From contig NC_058518.1 of NCBI RefSeq assembly GCF_904849725.1, positions 506,403,225 through 506,467,224 on the forward strand: a stretch of 64,000 nt of DNA, given 5' to 3'. Position 1 is the stretch's first letter; each line of letters starts with the position of its first letter. The position numbers and the translations under genes were made by a program. This DNA is from Hordeum vulgare subsp. vulgare. Taxonomy: Eukaryota; Streptophyta; Magnoliopsida; Poales; Poaceae. Under the pieces are notes generated by a model, which made no database searches, had not been told where the DNA came from, and was given only the letters and a program-made list of their open reading frames with translations. This document shows, one piece after another, positions 11,717 through 23,396 of this stretch.

Positions 11717-13258
11717 TGATACGTCTCCAACGTATCTATAATTTTTGATGGTTTCATGATATTATCTTGTCAAACTTTGGATGTTTTGCATGCCTTTTAT
11801 TTATTTTATGGGACTAACTTATTAATTCAGTGCCAAGTGTCGGTTCTTGTTTTTTCCATGTATTTGACCCCTTTCACAGCAGATTTTGAAACGGAGTCCA
11901 AACAGAAGAAAATCCCCGAAAATATTTTTTCTGGAACGGAAGAAGATCGGAAGACTTGGGGGCCAAGCCAGAGGAGCACCACGGGCCCCACAAGCCCCAC
12001 CCCGCGGCCAGGGGGCGCGCGCCATGTAGGCTTTTGGGCCCCCTGGAGGTCTCCTGAATCTTGCGCCTATAAACTCCCAAATTTTCCCAAAAAAATCAGA
12101 GGACGATCGCAATTAATTTTCTGCCGCCGCAAGCTTCTGTCTCCGCGAGGTCCCATCTGGGGCACGTCCTCGTGCCCTGCCGGAGGGGAGATTCAGACAC
12201 GGAGGGCTTCTCCATCAACACCATGACCTCTCCGATGATGCGTGAGTAGTTCACCATAGACCTACGGGTCCGTAGCTAGTAACTAGATGGCTTCTTCTCT
12301 CTCTTGGATCTTCAATACAAAGTTCTCCATGATCTTCATGGAGATCTATCTGATGTAATCTTGTTTTGTGGTGTGTTTGTCGAGATCCGATGAATTGTGG
12401 ATTTATGATCAGATTATCTATGAATCTTATTTGAGTTTCTTCTGATCTCTCTTATTCATGATTTCATATCCTTGTAGTTCTCTTCGAGTTGTGGGTTTTG
12501 TTTGGCCAACTAGATCTATGATTCTTGCAATGGGAGAAGTGCTTGGTTTTGGGTTCATACCATGCGGTGACCTCACCCAGTGACAGAAGGGGTAGCGAGG
12601 CACGTATCGTGTTGTTGCCATCAAGGGTAAAAATATGGGGTTTTCATCATTGGTTTGAGATTATCCCTCGACATCATGTCATCTTGCTTAAAGCGTTACT
12701 CTGTTCGTCATGAACTCAATACACTAGATGCATGCTGGATAGCGGTCGATGTGTGGAGTAATAGTAGTAGATGCAGAAAGTATCGGTCTACTTGTCTCGG
12801 ACGTGATGCCTATATGCTAGATCATTGCCTTAGATATCGTCATGACTTTGCGCGGTTCTATCAATTGCTCGACAGTAATTTGTTCACCCACCGCAATACT
12901 TGCTATTTTGAGAGAAGCCTCTAGTGAACACTATGGCCCCCAGGGTCTACTCCACACCATATTTTCAGCCTTACACATTTTACTTCGTTGCACTTTCCGC
13001 CTTCAGATCTCACTTTGCAAACAATCTTGAAGGGATTGAGAACCCCTTTGAAGCGTTGGGTGCAAGCTTGTTTGTGTTTGCGCAGGTACTCTAGACTTGA
13101 CGAGCCCCTCCTTCTGGATCGATACCTTGGTTCTCAAACTGAGGGAAATACCTAGTGCTCTTGTGCTGCATCACCCTTTCCTCTTCAAGGGAAAAACCAA
13201 CGCAAGCCCTTTCTCCATCAATGTTTGAATTTCTGGCGCTGTTGTTTGAGAAGTAGCA
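11717..13258 (+). repeat. Gypsy A 3' LTR, uninterrupted
   Basis: This 1542-bp LTR runs from TGATACGTC to AGTAGCA and is the intact reference for the split 5' LTR. The TATA-like motif CCTATAAACTCC lies near 12066. The TSD CTCCT follows at 13259. Confidence 0.92.
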
Positions 13259-13263
13259 CTCCT

Positions 13264-14358
13264 CAACCGGCGTCGCCTCAATAGAGGTTTCCCCTGCCCT
13301 GCGCCACCATCTAGAGGGAGTAGAGGTTCTACAACCTCATCAAGTTCTATCTTTCTCCCACTCAATTCTTTCGAGAGAAACTCCTTCTCAAGAAAAGCTC
13401 CGTCCTTGGAAATAAACACTCTGCCCTCGGATCTGAGATAGAAGGTGTACCCAACTGTCTCCTTTGGGTAACCTATGAAGACACACTTTTCCGCTTTGGG
13501 TTCGAGCTTTTCAGGCTAAAGTTTTTTGACATAAGCATGACATCCCCAAACTTTAAGAAACGACAACTTTGGCCTCTTGCCATACCATAGCTCATATGGT
13601 GTCGTATCAACGGATTTTGACGGTGCCCTATTTAAAGTGAATGCAGCTATCTCTAATGCATAACCCCAAAACGATAACGGCAAATCGGTAAGAGACATCA
13701 TAGATCGCACCATTTCTAACAAAGTACGATTACGACGTTCGGACACACCATTACGGTGTAGTGTTCCAGGCGGTGTCAACTGTGAAACGATTCCATATTG
13801 TCTTAAGTGAGCAACAAACTCGAAACTCAGATATTCGCCCCCTCGATCGGAACGTAGGAACTTGATCTTCTTGTTACGATGATTTTCTACTTCACTCTGA
13901 AGTTGCTTGAACTTCTCAAACGTTTCAGACTTGTGCTTCATCAAGTAGATATATCCATACCTGCTAAAATCGTCAGTGAAGGTGAGAAAATAACGATATC
14001 CGCCGCGCGCCTCCACACTCATTGGACCGCACACATCAGTATGTATGATCTCCAACAAGTCACTTGCATGCTCCATTGTTCCGGAGAACGGAGTCTTAGT
14101 CATCTTGCCCATGAGGCATGGTTCGCACGTGTCAAGTGATTCAGAATCAAGTGACTCCAAAAGCCCATCGGTATGGAGTTTCTTCATGCGCTTTACTCCA
14201 ATATGACCTAAGCGGCAGTGCCACCAAAACGTGGTGCTATCATTGTTAACTCTACATCTTTTGGTCTCAATGTTATGTATATGTGTGTCATCACAATCAA
14301 GATTCAAGATGAACAAACCCCTGATATTGGGTGCATGACCATAAAAGGTATTACTCAT
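13264..14358 (-). pseudogene. Copia-1 integrase, with a nonsense codon
   Basis: On the minus strand this has the zinc-binding region (FWWHCRLGHIGVKRMKKLH then CEPCLMGK), the catalytic-core acidic residues (IHTDVCGPM, FLRSDRGGEY) and the conserved NGVSERRNRTLLEMVRSMM block. After AYVKKL a TAG (complement of 13516-13518) stops the frame; Copia-2 has CAG there. The C-terminal part (KCVFIGYPKETVGY onward) lies at 13264-13515 and is cut by Gypsy A. The protein would insert element DNA into the host genome; this copy is dead. Confidence 0.9.
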
Positions 14359-15528
14359 AAGAATAGAACAACCATTATTCTCTGATTTAAATGAGTAACC
14401 GTCTCACAATAAACAAGATCCAAATATAATGTTCATGCTTAACAAAGACACTAAATAACAATTATTTAAGTTCATAACGAATCTTGATGGTAATTGAAGT
14501 GAGACTGTGCCGATGGCGATTGCATCAACCTTGGAACCATTTCCCACGCGCATCGTGACTTCATCCTTCGCCAGCCTTCGTTTATTCCGCAATTCCTGCT
14601 TCGAGTTACAAATATGAGCAATAAAACCGGTATCAAATACCCAGGCACTACTACGAGAGTTGGTTAAGTACACATCAATAACATGCATATCACATATACC
14701 TGATTTTTCTTTGGCCGCCTTCTTATCAGCCAAATACTTGGGGCAGTTGCGCTTCGAGTGACCCATCCCCTTGCAATAATATAACTCTGTTTCCGGCTTA
14801 GGTCCAGCCTTGGGTTTCTTCGTCGGATTGGCAACAGTTTTGCCGCTCTTCTTGGAGTTACCCTTCTTGCCTTTGTCGTTTCTCTTGAAACCAGTGGTCT
14901 TATTGACCATCAACACTTGATGCTCTTTCCGGAGTTCTGACTCTGCGACTTTCAGCATCGTGAATAACTCGCCGGGTGACTTGTTCATCCCTTGCATGTT
15001 ATAGTTCAACACAAAGCTCTTATAGCTAGGTGGCAATGATTGAAGAATTCTGTCAGTGATAGCCTCTTGCGGGAGTTCAATCCCCAGCTCAGCTAGACGG
15101 TTTGAGTACCAGACATTTTGAGCACATGTTCACTGACAGACGAATTCTCCTCCATCTTGCAAGCATAGAATTTATCGGAGGTCTCATACCTCTCGATCCG
15201 GGCGTTCTTCTGAAAGATAAACTACAACTCCTGGAACATCTCATATGCTCCATGACGTTCGAAACGTCATTGAAGTCCCGGTTTTAAGCCATACAAGACT
15301 GTACATTGAACAATTGAGTACTCCTCCTTACGCGATTGCCAAGCGTTCAAAACATCTTGGTCAGACGTAGCGGGTGGTTCATCTCCTAGCGCAGCATCAA
15401 GTACATAATTGTTTTTCCCAGTTTGTAGGATGAACCTAAGCCCAGTAAACAAAGTTGCTTCCATCATCTTTGAACTTAGCTTTCTCTAGGAACGTATTGA
15501 AATTCAGGGTTGCTACTGCGTGAGCCAT
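14359..15528 (-). pseudogene. Copia-1 gag and protease region, decayed
   Basis: The start is at 15526-15528 (MAHAVATLNFNTFLEKAKF). The frame is then broken, but 14404-15036 encodes a gag C-terminal half with a Lys-rich stretch (KKGNSKKSGKTVANP) and a damaged CCHC knuckle: YYCKGMGHSKRNCPKY, whose first Cys is lost. Protease follows with FDTGFIAHICNS, in which the usual Ser after DTG is Phe. Both changes suggest loss of function. Confidence 0.8.
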
Positions 15529-16747
15529 TGATCTACAACATAAAATATTGCAAAGTGGACTTAGACTATGTTCAAGACAATTAGAGTTTGACATCCCTCT
15601 AGTTACCTCAGTGTGGCATGATCCAAATTCACTAACTCAAGTGCGATCATCACGTGAGTTGAGTATAGTTTCAGTGGTAAACATCTCTATGCTAATCATA
15701 TCAACTATACAATTCATGCTCGACCTTTCGGTCTCTTGTGTTCCTAGGCCATGTTTGCACATCCTAGGCTCGTCAAGTATAACCCGAGTGTTCCGTGTGT
15801 GCAACTGTTTTGCACCCGTTGTATGTGAACGTTGAGTCTATCACACCCGATCATCATGTGGTGTCTCGAAACGGCGAACTGTTGCAATGGTGCACAGTCG
15901 GGGAGAACACAATTTTATCTTGAAATTTCAGTGAGGGATCACCTTATAATGCTACCCTCGTTCTAAGCAAGATAAGGTGCATAAAAGGATTAACATCACA
16001 TGCAATTCAGAAGTGACATGATATGGTCATGATCTTGTGCTTCTTGATCTCCATCACCAAAGCACCGACATGATCTTCTTGTCACCCGCACCACACCATC
16101 ATCTCCATCATCATGATCTCCATCATCGTGTCGCCATCGAGGTTGTCGTGCTATCTATGCTATTACTACTAAGGCTACAACCTAGCAATATAGTAAACGC
16201 ATCTGCAAACACAAACATTAGTTTAAAGACAACCCTATGGCTCCTGTCGGTTGCCGTAGCATCGACGTGCAAGTCGATATTAACTATTACAACATGATCA
16301 TCTCATACATCCAATATATCACATCATGTCTTTGGCCATATCACATTACAAGCATACCCTGCAAAAACAAGTTAGACGTCCTCTAATTTGTTGTTGCATG
16401 TTTTATGTGGCAGTTATGGGTATCTAGTATGATCGCATCTTACTTACGCAAAAACCACAAGGAGATGTGCAAATTGCTATTTAACCTCTCTCCAAGGACC
16501 GCCTCAGTCAAATCCAATTCAACTAAAGTTGAAGAAACTGACACGTGTTAGTCATCTTTATGCAACGAATTGCATGTTGGTCGATGAAACTAGTCTCTCG
16601 TAAGCGTATGAGTAATGTCGGTCCGGGCCGCTTCAATCCAACAATACCGCCGAATCGAGAAAAGACTAAGGAGGGCAGCAAATCAAACATCAACGCCCAC
16701 AAAAACTTTTGTGTTCTACTCGAGATAACATCTACGCATGAACCTAT
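15529..16747 (-). other. Copia-1 untranslated leader
   Basis: This lies between the gag start and the PBS on the minus strand and has no convincing ORF. It is long (1.2 kb), as in BARE1-type elements, and contains CATC/CATG-rich stretches around 16050-16130. Confidence 0.7.
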
Positions 16748-16758
16748 CTCTGATACCA
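16748..16758 (-). other. Primer binding site of Copia-1 (initiator tRNA-Met type)
   Basis: The minus strand reads TGGTATCAGAG one base inside the LTR end at 16760. This is the canonical initiator-Met primer site of plant Copia elements. Confidence 0.9.
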
Positions 16759-18255
16759 CTGTTGGGGAACGTTGCATGGGAAACAAAAAAATTCCTATGC
16801 ACATGAAGACCTATCATGGTGATGTTCATCTACGAGAGGGAGATCAGATCAACATACCCTTGTAGATCGCTAAGCGGGAGGCGTTAAGAAACGCGGTTGA
16901 TGTAGTGGTACAGCTTCGTGATTCAAATCACCGTCGTCCCATGATCCGTCCCGATCTAGCACCGAACGGACGACACCTCCGTGTTCAGCACACATACAGC
17001 TCGATGACGATCTCTGCCTTCTTGATCCAGCAAGAGAGATGGGGAAGTAGATGAGTTCTCCGGCAGCGTGACGGCGCGCCGGTGATGGTGATGATCTATT
17101 CTTGTAGGGCTCCGCCCGAGCTCCGCAGAAATCCGATCTAGAGGTAGAACTACGAGGTATAGGTTTGAGTTGCACGTGGCAAAGTTGTGTCTCAAAAACC
17201 CTAAAACCACCAGTATATATAGGAGGAGGGGAGAGAGCCCCAAGGGCACCGGCCGACAGAGGAGCAGGTGGACTCCCACCCCAATTCGGTTTGGGGAAGG
17301 AGGAGTCCACTCCTTCCTTCCCACCTCCCTCTTTCCTTTTTTTCTCTGGTCTTTCTTCTTGTGGCACCATATCCCACTTGGGCTGGCCTCACCAGCCCAC
17401 TAAGGGTTGGTGCGCCACCCTAGGACTATTGGGCTCACTCCCGGGTGGGTGGGCCCCTCCCGGTGAATACCCGAAACCCATTCGTCACTCCCGGTACACT
17501 ACCGGTAATGCCCGAAATCTTTCCGGTGACCAAATGAAACCATCCTATATATCAATCTTCATTTCCGGACCATTCCGGAAACCCTCGTGACGTCCGTGAT
17601 CTCATCTGGGACTCTGAACAACCTTCAGTCACCAACACCTATAACTCAACTATATACTAAAACGTCATCGAGCCTTAAGTGTGCAGACTCTACGGATTCG
17701 AGAACTATGCAGACATGACCCGAGACATTCCTCGGTAAATATCCAATAGCGGGACCTGGATGTCCATATTTGATCCGACATATTCTACAAAGATCTTATC
17801 ACTTGAACCTCTGTGCCAAGGATTCATATAATCCTGTATAACATTCCCTTTGTCCTTCGGTATGTTACTTGCCCGAGATATGATCATCGATACCTCTATA
17901 CCTATTTCAATCTCGTTACCGACAAGTCCCTTTACTCGTTCGGTAATACAAGATCCCGAGACTTACACTTGAGTCACATTGCATGCAAGGCTTATATGTG
18001 ATGTTGTATTACCGAGTGGGGCCCGAGATACCTCTCTGTCACACGGAGTGACAAATCCCAGTCTTGATCCATGCTAAATCAACGGACACCTTCGGAGATA
18101 CCTGTAGAGCACCTTTATAGTCACCCACTAACGTTGTGACGTTTGATACACACAAGGTATTCCTCCGGTGTCAGTGAGTTACATGATCTCATGGTCATAG
18201 GAATAAATACTTGACACGCAGAAAACAATAGCAACAAAATGACACGATAACATGA

Positions 18256-19800
18256 TGCTACGGCAACAGACAACAGCGCCAAAAATTGGCACGTTGACGG
18301 AGCCTGGGCTTGCGTTGGTTTTTCCTTGAAGAGGAAAGGGTAGTGCAGCACAAGAGCAGTAAGTATTTCCCTCAGTTTGAGATACAAGGTATCAATCTAG
18401 TAGGAGAATCTCGTCAAGTCGAGAGTACCTGCACAAACACAAAGAGCTTGCACCCAACGCTATAAAGGGGTTGGCAATCCCTTCAAGATTGATTGCAAAG
18501 TGAGATCTGAAGGCAGAAAGTACAACAAAGTAAAAGAGTAAGGTTGAAAATATGGTGTGCAGTAGACCCAGGGGCCATAGTGTTCATTAGAGGCTTCTCT
18601 CAAAATAGCAAATGTTACGGTGGGTGAACAAATTACTGTCGAGCAATTGATAGAACCGCGCAAAGTCATGACGATATCTAAGGCAATGATCATACATATA
18701 GGCATCACGTCCGAGACAAGTAGACCGATACATTTTGCATCTACTACTATTACTCCACACATCGACCGTTATCCAGCATGCATCTAGTGTATTGAGTTCA
18801 TGACGAACAGAGTAACGCCTTAAGCAAGATGACATGATGTAGAGGGATAATCTCAAACCAATGATGAAAGTCCCATCTTTTTACCCTTGATGGCAACAAC
18901 ACGATGCGTGCCTCGCTACCCCTTCTGTCACTGGGTGAGGTCACCGCACGGTATGAACCCAAAACCAAGCACTTCTCCCATAGCAAGAATCATAGGTCAA
19001 GCTGGCCAAACAAAACCCACAACTCGAAGAGAATTACAAGGATATGAAATCATGCATAAGAGAGATCAGAAGAAACTCAAATAAGATTCATAGATAATCT
19101 GATCATAAATCCACAATTCATCGGATCTCAACAAACACACCACGAAAGAAGATTACATCGGATAGATCTCCATGAAGATCATGGAGAACTTTGTATTGAA
19201 GATCCAAGAGAGAGAAGAAGCCATCTAGCTACTAGCTATGGACCCGTAGGTCTATGGTGAACTACTCACGCATCATCGGAGAGGTCATGGTGTTGATGAA
19301 GAAGCCCTCCGTATCCGAATCCCCCTCCGGCAGGGCACCAGAACGTGCCCCAGATGGGATCTTGCGGAGACAGAAGCTTGCGGCGGCAGAAAAGTACTTT
19401 CGATGATCTCTTATTTTTTTCTGGAATTTTTGGGAATATATAGGCGAAAGACCTAGAGCAGAGGTGGCCCAGGGAGCCCACAAGCCTGGGAGGCGCGGGG
19501 CCCCCCTGGTCGCGGCTAGGGGGCTTGTGGGGTCCCTGGTGGCCCCCTGCCCTGGTTCTGAGGTTCCCCGATCTTCTTATGTTTTGGGAAAAAAAATTTG
19601 GAAGTTTCGTTCCGTTTGGACTCCGTTTAAAATCCTCCTCTGAAAAGAGACAAAAACACGGAAAAAACAGGAACTGGCACTTGGCACTGAGTTAATAAGT
19701 TAGTCCCAAAAAAGATATAAAAGGCATACAAAACATCCAAAGTTTGACAAGATAATAGCATGAAACCATCAAAAATTATAGATACGTTGGAGACGTATCA
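18256..19800 (-). repeat. Gypsy B 3' LTR
   Basis: This is 1545 bp with the end GTAGCA at 18256 (read on the minus strand) and the start TGATACGTCTCC at 19800. The PPT complement AGCATCCCCAAGCTT follows at 19801. It is nearly identical to 23397-24947 by eye, with scattered differences. Confidence 0.9.
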
Positions 19801-22469
19801 AGCATCCCCAAGCTTAACTCCTGCTCCTCCTCGAGTAGGGAAGTGATAAAGACTGCATTTTTGATGTGGAATGCTACCTAGCATAGTTATCGTTTGTAAC
19901 TTCTTTCATGTGACATGAATGTTCAGATCCGTAAGATTCAAAAGAATAGTTTGCTATTGACATGAAAACAATAATACTTCAAGCAAACTAGCAAAGTAAT
20001 CATGAATTTTCAAAATAACAAGGCCAAGGAAAGTTATCCCTACAAAATCATATAGTATGGCTATGCTCCATCATCCTCACATAACTAATTTAAATCATGC
20101 ACAACCCCGGTATTGGCCAAGTAATTGTTTTTGCACTCTTACTTTCTCAAACTTTTTATAACTATCACGCAATACATGAGTGTGAGCCATGGATATAGCA
20201 CTATAGGTGGAATAGAGTGTGGTGGTGGTTGTGAGACAAAAAGGAGGAGATGGTCACATTGACTCGGCGTATCAAAGAACTATGGATATGCCCATTAATA
20301 GATATCAATGTGAATGAGTAGGGATTGCCATACAAAGGATGCAGTAGAGCTATAAGTATGTGAAAGCTTAAAAGGAGAACTAGTGGGTGTGCATCCAACT
20401 TGCTTGCTCACGAAGACCTAGGGAAATTTTGAGGAAGCCCGTCATTGGAATATTTAAGCCAAGTTATATAATAAAGATTCCCACTAGTATATGGTGGTGA
20501 CAAAACGAGAGGCTTTCAATCATGAAGAACATGGTGCTATTATGAAGCACAAGTGTGCAAAAAGATAGTAGCATTGTCCCTTCTCTCTTTTTCTCTCTTC
20601 TCTTTTTTTTATTTGGGCTCTTGGCCTCTTTTTTATTATTTTTTTATTCCTCACATGGGACAATGCTCCAATAATGGTGATCATCACACTTTTATTTACT
20701 CACAGCTCAAAGCTTAGAACGGTGATGACTCTATAGGAAATGCCTCCGGCAGTGTATCGGGATGTGCAACGATCTAGCTTGGTGTATGATGTTGAAACAT
20801 CTCTCTAGCTATCTCACGATCATGCAATGGCAATAAGAGAGTGACGACACAAGTCATGAGACGGAACGGTGGGATTTGCATGGCAATATATCTCGGAATG
20901 GCTATGAAAATGCCATAGTAGGTAGGTATGGTGGTTGTTTTGAGGAAGGCATCTGGTGGGTTTGTGTACCTGCGAAAGTTGCGCGGCACTAGAGAGGCTA
21001 GCAATGGTGGAAGGTGAAAGTGCATCTATACCATGGACTCACATTAGTCATGAAGAACTCACATACTTGTTGCGAAAGTTTTTATTAGTAATCGAAACAA
21101 AGTGCTAAACGCATACTCCTAGGGGAAGGGTTGGTAGGTGTTAACCATCGCGCGATCCTGACCGCAACACAAAGGATGACAATCAATAGATCAATTATGC
21201 TCTGACTTCCTAACATAGAGGTTCACCATACATGCATGCTACGGGAATCACTAACTTCAACACAAGTAATTTCTAGATTTGCAACACCCTACTAACATAA
21301 CACTTAATATTACCAAATCCATGTCTCAGAACTATTTGAGAGGAATCAAGACTTCTCTTTCTACTCATTGCACATGAGGATGGATGTTTTTGTATCCTAT
21401 TTCGGTACCTATCACCTTTGGGACTACTTTCATAGCATAAGCCAACTACCAAGTCACGCACCGCCGTGCTCTAAAAGATCTAAGTGAAGCACATAGAGCA
21501 AACTTATCTAGCTCACAAGATATAAGTGAAGCACGATGAGCATTCTAGCAAATTCACGATGAGTGCATGTCTCTCTCAAAAGGTGTGCAGCAAGGATGAT
21601 TGTGACACAACAAAAATAAAAGACTCCTAAGATACAAGACGCTCGAAGCAAAACACATATCATGTGGTAAATAAAAATGTAGCTCCAAGTAATGTTACCG
21701 ATGGATTGAAGACGAAAGAGGGGATGCCTTCCCGGGGCATCCCCAAGCTTAGGCTTTTTGGTGTCCTTGAATTTGGCTTGGGATGCCTTGGGTATCCCCA
21801 AGCTTGAGCTCTTTCCACTCCTTATTTCTTTGTCCATGAGAACATCACCCAAAACTTGAAAACTTCACAACACAAAACTTAAACAGAAACTCGTGACATC
21901 ATTAGCACAAGAAAACAAACTACCACCTCTTTAGGTACTGTAGCAATCTTGATTTCTATTTATATTGGTGTTAGATTACTGTATTCTCACTTTCCCATGG
22001 CTAGTACCCCCCCCCCCCCCGATACTATCCATAGTTTCATCAAAACAAGCAACCAACTCAACAAAAACAGAATCTGTCAAAAACAGACCAGTCTGTAGCA
22101 ATCTGTATACTTCGTATACTTATGGTATCTCACAAATTCTGAAACATTACTACTGCCTGGGAAAAAGGCACATCAACCAGCATAAAAAAGAATCAACTCA
22201 AAATCTCTTTCTGAATAAAAATGAAAAATAATCTCATGAGCGAAACGTTTCTGTCTTTTTCCAGCAGGATCAAACAACCATCACCAAGACTAGTCATAAA
22301 GGTTTTGCTTGGCTCAAACACAAAAAGAAACACAAAAAACACAATCATAACAGAATTATGATGGTGTGGACGCAACAAAACAGAAAGAAAAAAGTAAATT
22401 CGTTGGGTTTCCTCCCAACAAGCGTTATTGTTTAACGTCCTTAGCTAGGCATAAGGATTTCAATGATGC
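19801..22469 (-). other. Gypsy B spacer
   Basis: This is non-coding and homologous to the Gypsy A spacer at 9058-11716. It includes the purine/pyrimidine-rich tract (20580-20660), a C-homopolymer at 22008-22020 and the GGTTTCCTCCCAACAAGCG block near 22405. No ORF here looks real. Confidence 0.75.
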
Positions 22470-23153
22470 TCACATAAAAGACAAGAATTGAAGCACAACG
22501 AGAGTATCATAAAGCATGTGAAAATCACATCTAAGTCTAACATACTTCCTATGCATAGGCATTTTGTAGGAGAACAAATTGGCAACACAACCAATAGTTA
22601 CCAAATGCAAGGAAGAAGAAAGAGACAATAGCAATCTCAACATAACGAGAGGTAATTTGGTAACATGAAAGTTTCTACCACAATATTTTCCTCTCTCATA
22701 GCAATTACATGTGGGATCATAATCAAATTCAATAAAATAGCTATCACAAAGGATATTCTTTTCATGATCCACATGCATGCAAAGTTGACGCTCTTCAAAA
22801 ATAGTGGCATTATCATCAAGTGAAGTCATGACTTCTCGAAACCCGCTTTCAATATTATTGCAAATATCAATGCAACAAGTAGTGGACATAACAAAACTAG
22901 CATCCCCAAGGTTAGGGTTTTGCATATTTTTAGCATGATTGTCATTAATAGAATTTATAATGAAATCATTGCAATCACGCTTTTCATTCAAGGAGCCCTC
23001 ATGAATCATTTCATAAATTTCTTCATCACGATTTTCACATTCACGCATCTCAAGCAAAACTCCATAGAGAAAGTCAAGTGCACTCAACTCACTAGCAATT
23101 GGTTCCACATAAGTGGATGTCTTAAAGAGATTAGCAAGTGGGTGAGGATCCAT
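22470..23153 (-). CDS. Unknown 227-aa protein in the gag position of Gypsy B
   Basis: The ORF starts at the first ATG after a leader homologous to that of Gypsy A. The N-terminal half is acidic and soluble-looking (LSALDFLYGVLLEMRECENR, DEEIYEMIHEGSLNE). The middle is Cys-rich (TTCCIDICNN, CNCYERGKYCG) and the C-terminal 70 residues hold two or three hydrophobic stretches (LPLVMLRLLLSLSSSLHLVTIG, FHMLYDTLVVLQFLSFM). I see no CCHC knuckle, protease or polymerase motif. It replaces the gag-protease block of Gypsy A; homology between the two elements resumes right after it. I recall similar anonymous proteins in Triticeae repeats but no function. It could be a captured gene or a rapidly evolving accessory protein. 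The uninterrupted frame argues it is young or was under constraint. Confidence 0.6.
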   Translation of the reverse strand: MDPHPLANLFKTSTYVEPIASELSALDFLYGVLLEMRECENRDEEIYEMIHEGSLNEKRDCNDFIINSINDNHAKNMQNPNLGDASFVMSTTCCIDICNNIESGFREVMTSLDDNATIFEERQLCMHVDHEKNILCDSYFIEFDYDPTCNCYERGKYCGRNFHVTKLPLVMLRLLLSLSSSLHLVTIGCVANLFSYKMPMHRKYVRLRCDFHMLYDTLVVLQFLSFM

Positions 23154-23366
23154 ATCATTAGATTTTCAACAAGCGAAGATGCAAGCATATTGAAGGCACA
23201 TAGCACACAAGCAAAGGAAAAGCAAACGAAAAAGGCAAACGAAAAAAAGGCAAATATTTTTGTAAATTTTTGTTTTTCAGAAGTGTGGGAGAGGAAAACG
23301 AGAGGCAAAAAAGTAAATGCAAGAGATGAGTTTGCGACACTTACTTGGATGAGTTCTTGAATTGAT

Positions 23367-23386
23367 CCTCCCCGGCAACGGTGCCA
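23367..23386 (-). other. Primer binding site of Gypsy B (tRNA-Asp type)
   Basis: The minus strand reads TGGCACCGTTGCCGGGGAGG, ten bases from the LTR end at 23397. It matches the tRNA-Asp 3' end with one change, at a different position from the Gypsy A mismatch. Confidence 0.8.
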
Positions 23387-23396
23387 GAAATTCTTG

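Larger units (their letters stand above)
2576..13258 (+). mobile_element. Gypsy A: non-autonomous Gypsy (Athila/Sabrina-like) in Copia-1 pol
   Basis: This is a complete LTR retrotransposon: 5' LTR 2576-6763 (interrupted), PBS, gag-protease, long spacer, PPT and 3' LTR 11717-13258. It begins TGATACGTC and ends AGTAGCA. It is flanked by a perfect 5-bp TSD, CTCCT, at 2571-2575 and 13259-13263. There is no reverse transcriptase, RNase H or integrase between protease and PPT, so it must have been mobilised in trans. The family name is a recollection from the LTR start and the DLGAS protease; the structure itself is directly visible. Confidence 0.93.

Noticed and set aside
18460..19084. Several 60-100 codon ORFs recurring in all four Gypsy LTRs
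   Set aside because: They recur because the LTR recurs; frames differ and are broken between copies.
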